Shown: in pieces, positions 57,001 through 64,000 of the stretch
Numbering within the stretch: position 1 is the first letter of the stretch
How the letters are laid out: each line of letters begins with the position of its first letter
From: Saccharina japonica
Taxonomy: Eukaryota > Sar > Phaeophyceae > Laminariales > Laminariaceae
Direction of reading: 5' to 3'
DNA: 64,000 nucleotides
Assembly (NCBI GenBank): GCA_008828725.1
Contig: MEHQ01004274.1
Coordinates: forward strand, 37,409 to 101,408
Notes under the pieces: generated by a model
Databases searched by the model: none
The model's input: the letters and a program-made list of their open reading frames with translations, nothing else
What the model was told of the DNA's origin: nothing
Made by a program: the position numbers and the translations under genes

Positions 57001-58310
57001 TCGGGTGGATTCAGTACAATGGTATCTCATTTTTCAGTGTAGAGATATTACTGCTGTGCCTGGCTGTAATACGTACAAGAACAAACAGCGGTACGTACGA
57101 GTAGTACCAGGTACGAGTACTGCATGTACGACGTAGCGAGCAGCTGGTGTGTATAGTATTGCTGAGTGCTGCTGTGTGGTATTTTTTTTCGGGTGGATTC
57201 AGTACAGTAGTAGCTCATTTTTCAGTGTAGAGATATTATTACTGTTGTAACATTGCGTCGTAGGTTAAATCGTATATAGTTTGGGATCAATGAGGCCTCC
57301 TGCTGCGATCAGCCGGAGACGCTCACCCAGAGTTACTACTCCCGCGTTGATTGTATAGCAATCAACGCTGCACCTCGTCGCAGAGAGTAGGTACCCCGGT
57401 ATAATAAACACTAACAAAACTGATGTCGTTGTCGACGGTACAACCTCGCTACCAACGATCGGCGGGCGGGATGGTCTGTTTTTTTCTAGCCTCTTTCTAC
57501 TTTGTCGTGCTGTTGTAGAGCTGCGATATCGCTCACGGAGTGATACTCAATCACTGTCTCCCAGTAAAACAAGGAGGCAGGCTTTTCTGAAAAGGGGATC
57601 TGCCCTGCGGGCTTCGCCTCTTTTCTGTGTCAGATTACTGTTGTAACATTGCGTCGTAGGTTAAATCGTATATAGTTTGGGATCAATGAGGCCTCTCTGC
57701 TGCGGCATGAGATCACACACCCATACTTGTTGACCTTTCTCTTATCTCAATGACGTCGCTCGTTTGACTCTTATCCTTTCTGCGGGTTCTTTCTCTTCCT
57801 TATTGTCCCCAAACTTCTAGCCTAGCTGCATATGGGTTCTGCTACCGTTGGTTGTCCCGTGGGAAAGCCGTGTACAAGTTTTCGAACCCCTCCGACAGTG
57901 ATATGGCGCTTAGGTAAGCCATTGGAGTGTGAGGCCCCCGGGAACGCGTCTAGTCGGTGTGGAGCCTTTCGGGGCGTGTCTTCGTGCGGTTCTTCCGGAA
58001 CTAACGTACGCTCACTTCGTCCTCCTAGCCTCTCTGCTTTGTCGTGCTGTTGTAGAGCTGCGATATCGCTCACGGAGTGATACTCAATCACTGTCTCCCA
58101 GTACAACAAGGAGGCTTTTCTGAAAAGGGGATCTGCCCTGCGGGCTTCGCCTCTTTTCTGTGTCAGATTACTGCTGTGCCTGTTTGTAATACGTACAAGA
58201 ACAAACAGCAGTACGTACGACGAGTAGTACCAGGTACGAGTACTGTATGTACGACGTAGCGAGCAGCTGGTGTGTATAGTATTGCTAAGTGCTGCCGTGT
58301 AGTACGTACT
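57001..58310 (+). repeat. Mosaic of interlocked duplications
   Basis: 57486-57640 matches 58025-58173; 57047-57178 matches 58167-58305; 57238-57299 matches 57634-57695; and 56995-57045 matches 57182-57237. All switch points share attactg followed by ctg or ttg. No gene is called. A short ATG frame at 57832-58080 (MGSATVGCPVGKPC) contains an internal gtaagc donor but no matching downstream exon. Confidence 0.8.
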
Positions 58311-58473
58311 GCTGTACAGCAGTACTACTGTTGTAGTGTACATGTTACGGCGTTCCAGGTGCTTGGGTACGGAAAATACGGGGATGTGTCGTAGCTACCT
58401 ATACTAGCTATGCGCGGAGGGCTTGGAGTATGAGTGGGGAACAAGTGGTGAGGCACTCCCCGCTGCACTCTAG

Positions 58474-58815
58474 TGGAAAGGCGACGATAGTCAACCGTCA
58501 CCTAAGGTTTCCAAGATACTGATGGCGTTTAGACACGGGGTCAGTATCTGGAGGTCGGACTACAACCACGTGTCTACTCGATACGGCCCCGACGAACGAA
58601 AGATGAAGCATTGCTACACGTACCACCTCTGTGCCTATGTATCACACGAATTACACGCATTGCATGCTATCGCACAGTGTATGCTCGAATACCCCCTTTG
58701 TACTTGTCTGGATCTCGGAATGGATGCATTGCGAGAACATGGACATTCTACCCTCCCAATATGTGAGAACAGGAGACGGATACGTTGGATAGCGAGCAAG
58801 GAAGGACCTGTGTGA
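58474..58815 (+). CDS. Hypothetical small gene or terminal exon
   Basis: An acceptor-like tract (ctccccgctgcactctag|tgg) at 58473/58474 opens a frame of 113 codons that ends at a TGA (58813-58815). An internal ATG at 58522 would give 97 residues. The protein is rich in Cys, His and Tyr (KHCYTYHLCAYVSHELHALH, CMLEYPLCTCLDLGMDALRE). The composition is natural and the opposite strand is less plausible. The Cys/His clustering hints at metal binding, but the spacing fits no family I know. Confidence 0.4.
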   Translation, partial: WKGDDSQPSPKVSKILMAFRHGVSIWRSDYNHVSTRYGPDERKMKHCYTYHLCAYVSHELHALHAIAQCMLEYPLCTCLDLGMDALREHGHSTLPICENRRRIRWIASKEGPV

Positions 58816-58832
58816 GCCGAACTGATCCTACA

Positions 58833-58976
58833 ACGAACGCAGACTGGATTCAAGGTGAGTGGCATGGATTTAGACCCTGGGCCAGTCGTAAAATGGTGAA
58901 CCCAACGAACGCAGACTGGATTCAAGGTGAGTGGCATGGATTTAGACCCTGGACCAGTCGTAAAATACAGTGTTGT
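58833..58976 (+). repeat. 72-bp tandem duplication
   Basis: Two copies of acgaacgcagactggattca followed by aggtgagtggcatgg, differing at a few positions. Each contains a donor-like aag|gtgagt. In frame they encode NADWIQGEWHGFRPW twice (24-residue repeat). Confidence 0.9.
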
Positions 58977-59164
58977 AGATACGAGTCTGCTCAGACACAC
59001 TAGAGTCAGAGAGGAATTGAGATTTCCCCCCCGTTGCCAGCTTTTAAATATCTCGACTTTGCATATCCATGCGGAACCGCTTGCTCGGCACGAAGTGTTT
59101 TTGCCGCACGTCTCAAAACTGAAACTGAGCCCGCCACCGGGACCTCGACTGGTGCATTTCTGAC

Positions 59165-59555
59165 AGAGACTGAGAAATGAAGTTGCGAACTGAGTATCAG
59201 CAAATACAGTAGCGTTTCCTTCTTCCTGCAACACCTAGCATTGCCTTGATTCTGCACGTAGTATGTGTCAGATGTCAAAACACGAGCGAGCGCCATCAGA
59301 TTGTTGTCGTAAATCTCACAAACTATCCTGAGGACTGAGACTATCCAGGGAACACCGAAAGCCACTGATTACATTTCTGAGACTGACTGTTGAGACTGAG
59401 AAATGAGGTTGCGAACTGAATATTTCAATTGGAATATTTCAGCACGCAGCAGCCCCTTCTTCCTGCAACCCTTGGCACTGCCTTTATTCTGCACGCAGGC
59501 GTCAGATATCGAAACACGAGCGACCGCCATCACATTGTCGTAAATAATAAGGATG
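59165..59555 (+). repeat. Diverged tandem duplication of about 230 bp
   Basis: gactgagaaatgaagttgcg at 59166 and gactgagaaatgaggttgcg at 59395 start two collinear segments that share ttccttcttcctgcaac, ctgcacg and cacgagcg-cgccatca blocks. No gene is seen between 59000 and 59600. Confidence 0.7.
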
Positions 59556-59596
59556 GTACCAAATAACTGATGTACCAGGTATATGTCCTATCCGAA

Positions 59597-59628
59597 GCAT
59601 GGGTGCCGGCGAATGCCGGCACCCATGC
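59597..59628. repeat. Perfect 14-bp hairpin
   Basis: gcatgggtgccggc, then gaat, then its exact reverse complement. Confidence 0.95.
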
Positions 59629-59639
59629 GGAGCCCTTGT

Positions 59640-60402
59640 ATATATATAAATGTCCCAGTTGGTTGTCTTTGCCGCCAACCACTGCTGCACGTTGCAAATT
59701 GTTGGTCGTAATTATTAACTACATTCAACTCGTACATAACGCTCCTCAAGCGTCGTCATCGTTGCAGACTGCAGACCAATGGGGGATGACATCTTTTTTT
59801 GGTTGTCATCCCCCATTGCTGCAGACCAAGGCGCGGACTCCACTCGCCGTTGGTGCCCATCCACCCACCCACCCATCCACCCACCCCGCAACAAGAAACA
59901 CACAAGGTACCGTGAGCCAAGCCGAGAGGAGAACATCTATCTACCTGGAGAGAACATCCCGTTTTGTTTACGCATGGAAGGAAGGGAGGGCTGTCACACC
60001 GTACCAACCAGCGCCTCCTCCTCTCCTCCTCCTCCTCCTCCTCCGCAAGCAACCCATCCGTCCATCCTCCGCTTTTCTCGACGAAGCCACTGACTGACAA
60101 CCGGACAACGCTGTGAATCGCAAGCAACACGACCACGACCACCACGGATCACGGACCGCGCGCCGAGAAGCAGACTCAACAGGTGGGTGGAGATGCGCAT
60201 TCGCATAGTATACGCTACGCTTTCTTTTCTCCGCAAAGACAACAAGCATGCGCATTTTGTCCTGTGCAAAACATGAACAACAGTACGGCAGTTAGTAGCA
60301 GCAGTAATTTTTTGTAGTACCGGGTAAGCTTCATCGTCCTGTTTGTTGTGGTCTTCGTATTATTAATAATACCTACCAGTACGATCTACAGCACACTCCT
60401 GC
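59640..60402 (+). repeat. Dispersed repeat D, copy 2
   Basis: Homologous to 4236-4985. It contains an extra perfect inverted repeat at 59778-59817 (aatgggggatgaca with a 12-base T-rich loop) that copy 1 lacks, and is cut at the right by a gypsy LTR. Confidence 0.75.
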
Positions 60403-60692
60403 TGTTGTAGAGAGGCTAGGTATAAGAGGACAGGGTATCCCTAGCCAGGTCAGCCTATGGAACGGGTACTCGTTGGTACTCACGTGTGTTGTTTGCGTAG
60501 AGATAGAAGAAGAGCAGGTTTATTCCGTTTTCGCGTGATGAACGACTGAGAAGGCGGGATGGCACAAAGCCATCGGGAACCATCCCTGGTTCCCACCTAA
60601 GATACCGCCTTCCAAGTACTACCAATACGATTCTTATACCTGATACCAGGTATTCACAGGCGTTTCCACATCATGCCAGCAGTACCATAACA
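60403..60692 (-). repeat. Gypsy LTR (3' LTR of the minus-strand element)
   Basis: 290 bp with TG...CA ends in both orientations (plus: tgttgtagagagg ... agtaccataaca). It lies downstream of the minus-strand pol, and on the minus strand a purine-rich stretch (agggtgggctag) directly precedes it, as a polypurine tract would. Fragments of the same LTR are at 24295-24447 and 42625-42770. The 5' LTR must lie beyond the window. Confidence 0.75.
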
Positions 60693-61261
60693 CTAGCCCA
60701 CCCTGATGAGCCGTATATGCAGAAATATGAGAAATTCGTGGAAACCCCGATTCCACGAACTAAAACATGAGTCGAAGATGCGGCTCCTCAAAACCCACTC
60801 CCACACCTCTGAACGGCAAGGCTACGAAGCCGAGCAAGGAACGTCAAAAAAGAAGAAACGTTGGAACCGAAATCCTGCAGTCATTGTACATGAACTGCCC
60901 TCCCGGCTCGAGAGCGGGGCTCGGTAGAACTGATAACACTGGAAAACTAGACACTTAAAAACTTCCCCGAAACCCGGCCCAAAACATTCAGAAAGCGCGT
61001 CCTGAGCCCCAAGTTAGTGGCTCGATTATCCAGACCCGCCCCGGCATTGAGCGGGGGGGGGTCGGCGGGACGAATTACGCTAAAACTACCCCCAAAACCG
61101 CCCCAGAAAAAATATCAGAAAGTGGTAGGCGATACTGAGAAGAAAAACAGTCCGAACCGAAAACTCGGAAAACGTCGCAAATACAAACTACAAAGAGGTT
61201 CCGCCCCAATCCCCTGAAACAACATGAGAAAAGAATCGAGCGCAGCGGCGACGCGAAAAAT
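60693..61261 (-). other. Gypsy 3' untranslated region
   Basis: Between the end of pol and the LTR. No ORF of interest. It contains a G-run near 61051. Confidence 0.5.
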
Positions 61262-64000
61262 TCAGCTGTCCACTGCTGCGCCTCGTGATTCATCGACGTT
61301 ACGCTGGACCCCCCGCGTAAACGCGCTAGCTAAATGTACTTGTAGACACCAAGAACCCCGTACAGCTCCTGTTGAAGTCGTGTAGCGCGCCGGAGAAAGA
61401 GGAAGCTTGATCGGTCCTGGGTCATNCAAAAATCGAACGAAGTAAACTCCGTCCGTTGGTGTAGTCGCATTTTCCCCAGCCACCACAGACCGTCGTCGCC
61501 CTTGTACCAGAAGTGGGCCCCGTTGGGGAGCACTGTGACACTGTACCGGCGAAGCCATTCGGCGTGCGGTACACAACCATAGCCGGGGGCCAGGAACCGT
61601 TCGCCGTTATTCCGAGAAAGCTCCCGTTGGGCAGCGCCAATCCTCATTCGACGGTACAGGCGGTTGGTTTGGCGGTGCTGGTTTGGGGTGCCGGCCCAGT
61701 ATCGCAAAATTTCCCGGCGAGAGAGTCGGAGATCCATTTCCCGTTCCCAAGACGGGCGAGACAGTCCCGTCCAGTGCGTCTCGTACATCACCGCGATGAC
61801 ACCACCCCTGCCCCGAACCGACTGGTGTCCCGTAATTTTCTCCACTTCGAGACGTTGGAGAGGAGTGGAAACGTCGTCCTCGGTGACGTGGTAAGGGGGG
61901 GATTTCTTGGAGAAGTTGTTGAGGACGTATTGCGTCAGTCCTGCAGGCAAATACTTTGGCATGTCGCCGTGGTCGTGGGGGTTTGCACAGGGCTTGCAGC
62001 GCTGTACCGACACGCGCTTGCGAGCATCAGCGCCGGGAATGTCGGAGGGCAGGTCCAGATATAGGAGCTTAGCCCCGAGAGGGGATTTGTCTGGGGTGTC
62101 CGCGGAGGAGCAAGGGCCGACTGCAAGGACTTTGTAGGGCCCCGTCCAGTTCAGCGACAGCTTGGCCTTGAGGACCTTGGCGTCTGTGTCTGTCTTGGCC
62201 CCCTGACGAATGGTGGCTGCCGTATTGTACACCCACGGCCAGCCGCCAGTGATGAATTTGGGGACCGGACGCAAGGCGTCGGAGAGGGCGGAGTTGAGCC
62301 GGTTCACACGAGCAACCGTGAGGGCGTGGTGTTCGCGAACGATGTCGTACGCGCGCTGCTGGCGGTCCGTCGCCAAGTCGCAGTACGCGAGGTGGTCGCG
62401 GGCCAAACTCTGGTGGCCGGCGACGCCCGCGCGCTCAAAACTCGTGAGAGGAAGGCGAGGGAGCCGACCCATGTGGACCTCGTTGGGAGCCAAACCCGTG
62501 GCGGCGCTGACCGAATTGTTGTACGCAAATTCGACGTGGGGGAGCTTTTCATCCCAGTTGTTCTGGAGCTCGTTGACGACCATCGCCAACATCTGGACCA
62601 TCGTGTGATTTGCTGTTCCACCCCACCGTTGCCGTTAGGGTGGTAGGAGCTCGTGGCGATTTTTCAAACTCCGAGAAGCTGATAGACGACGTGCGAAAGC
62701 TTCGAGCAGAACTGGAGGCCGTTGTCCGAGAGTATGCTGCGGGGGCATCCCCAGAGGGGGATATACTTGTTGATGAGGATGTTGGCCGTGCCCTCAGCGG
62801 TGAATTTGGCGGCGGTGACGGTGAACATGTCGGCGCGGCGACTGAAGCGGTCAGTGAAGAGCAAGGTGTAAGTGTTGCCTCAGGGCGTAGTCGGAAGGGG
62901 GCCGAAGTAGTCGACGCTGACAGCGATGCCGGGCCCTTCAGGCAGGGGCATCGATATGACGGGCCATCGGACCGTCAGCCGCGAGGTTTTGCGCGCTTGG
63001 CACTTCAAGCAGTGGCGTAGCCACCACCTGGTGCAGATGTTCATACCGATCCACCAGTAGAAACGTTCGAGCATACGCAGGGTGCGTGCGGTTCCCAGGT
63101 GGCAGGAAGCTGTGGAATGGCAGGCCTGCATGACCCAAGGGCGCATGAGCAGCGGCACATAAATGCGCAGGGGCTCGTCGTTCAACAAGCAGGCTGTTCG
63201 GCCCATCGAGCGCGTGGCGTCAGGCGCTAAGGGTGGAGAAGTCCGTCGAACAAGGAGGACAAGCCCGTCGTCGCTTGTGTGCAGTTGTCCTTTGTCAGCC
63301 AGTTCCTGTATCTCCGAGAAGGAGGGGCGTTGGTGTGAGGGAAAACAGGAAAAAACGTTGGCTGGCAAGGCGTCAGGCCGGCCGAGAATGATGTAGCGTA
63401 CGGCGGCGTGACACGCGGGCTCAGCCTGTTGCTCCCGGGCCCAGTCGGCTTGCGAGTAGCGCGCTGCGGAATCACCGAACTGTAGTTTCGGCCGCTGTAC
63501 TGAGGGCATCCAAGTCCGTCTCTGCGACGGACGGTATACCAGCGGGCGTCGGAAGTCTTAAAAGAGGAGTCCCTTCAGGCTCGGCGCAGTCGCGGTCGGA
63601 CGGAATGGGTACCGTCGGGACAGGCGAGGCGGCCGGAGCGGGGGCCGTGATGACGGCCGAAGGCGGTCGTGGCCGAGGGGCTCGCGGCGGGGGGGTAGCC
63701 CGCCGGGCAACTGGTTGAGGGGCCCCGCAGGGCCCAAAACCATAGTCAACAGCAGGTGGCGCGGCGCCCGTGGCAGCGGCTGTTCTTCGACGCGTCCTGG
63801 TGGAAATGCGGCCCGAGGGCGGCAAAACCGTCAGAGGCCCCGGTTTTTCGGACGGCGGAGGGGCGGACGCGGCCGGATCTGTGATCGCGGCGGAATCAGC
63901 TCCCTGTAGAGTGCTCGTCGGGAGAGGAGCATGCTGGGCGAACGTTGTCACCTCAGCGAGGGCTTCTGCAGAGCCCGTGCCGCCCTGTAAGGGTACGGCA
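61262..64000 (-). pseudogene. Ty3/gypsy Pol, integrase region, broken
   Basis: Minus strand, running in from beyond the window end. In order: a Pro/Ala-rich linker (63951-63480); then QRPKLQFGD and the integrase zinc region with HSTASCH ... CLKCQARK near 63110-63000; the integrase core with the acidic residues in SVDYFGPL (62905), LSDNGLQF (62725) and NGGVE (62620); the C-terminal region (VEFAYNNS, GLAPNEVHMG); a chromodomain-like stretch (AVMYETHWTG ... SWEREMDLRLSRREILRYW) near 61790-61690; and a tail (YTTSTGAVRGSWCLQVH) to 61262. Breaks: frameshift near 63490; TGA at 62880-62882; TGA at 62664-62666; one-base deletion near 62615; frameshift near 61465; N at 61426. The chromodomain places it with chromovirus-like gypsy elements. 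Confidence 0.9.

Overview
This is a repeat-dominated stretch of a eukaryotic nuclear genome. Spliceosomal GT-AG introns can be read directly, there are LTR retrotransposons of both the Ty1/copia and Ty3/gypsy types, and there are many microsatellites, minisatellites and segmental duplications. I see no prokaryotic operons, no rRNA and no convincing tRNA. My best guess for the host is a stramenopile, probably a brown alga of the Ectocarpus type. This rests on the look of the gypsy pol, the abundance of CAG/CTG, GTA and GTAC repeats and the long introns. It is an impression, not a demonstration.

Layout. 0.1-1.2 kb: decayed acidic-repeat gene. 1-4.2 kb: first copy of a 3-4 kb segmental duplication whose second copy lies at 19.8-23.7 kb. 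4.2-5.0 kb: a dispersed repeat found again at 59.6-60.4 kb. 5-12.6 kb: gene-poor, with scattered coding-like islands. 12.85-14.5 kb: the clearest host gene, a 550-residue multi-pass membrane protein. Its last 97 codons plus downstream DNA are duplicated in tandem (14212-16963 and 16964-19712). 23.7-24.45 kb: the LTR and gag start of a broken gypsy element. 25.66-26.39 kb: a two-exon gene model. 26.6-27.3 kb: minisatellites. 27.5-30.1 kb: a 220-bp satellite organised in dimers and rich in hairpins. 31.1-39.07 kb: a copia element bounded by a TATAC target-site duplication but scrambled inside. 39.8-41.9 kb: a DNA transposon with 24-bp terminal inverted repeats, an 8-bp target-site duplication and two arrays of a 42-bp palindromic repeat. 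42.98-53.95 kb: a near-perfect 11-kb palindrome containing 11-bp CCATGG arrays, two mirror copies of a hAT-like element, a smaller foldback and a piggyBac-like zinc-ribbon relic. 54-54.6 kb: a further CCATGG array in the opposite orientation. 54.9-57.0 kb: the 3' part of an intron-containing host gene. 57-58.3 kb: a mosaic of interlocked duplications. 58.47-58.8 kb: a small gene exon. 60.4-64 kb: the 3' LTR and a broken pol of a gypsy element on the minus strand, running off the window end.

Most of the window is mobile DNA and its by-products. The host genes visible are few, short or partial, and none has a function I can name. The most striking feature is the chain of inverted structures (a 2.1-kb element built of palindromic repeats, an 11-kb palindrome, a 490-bp foldback inside copia). 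Four single N bases occur, three of them next to broken structures, so misassembly has to be excluded before biology is claimed.
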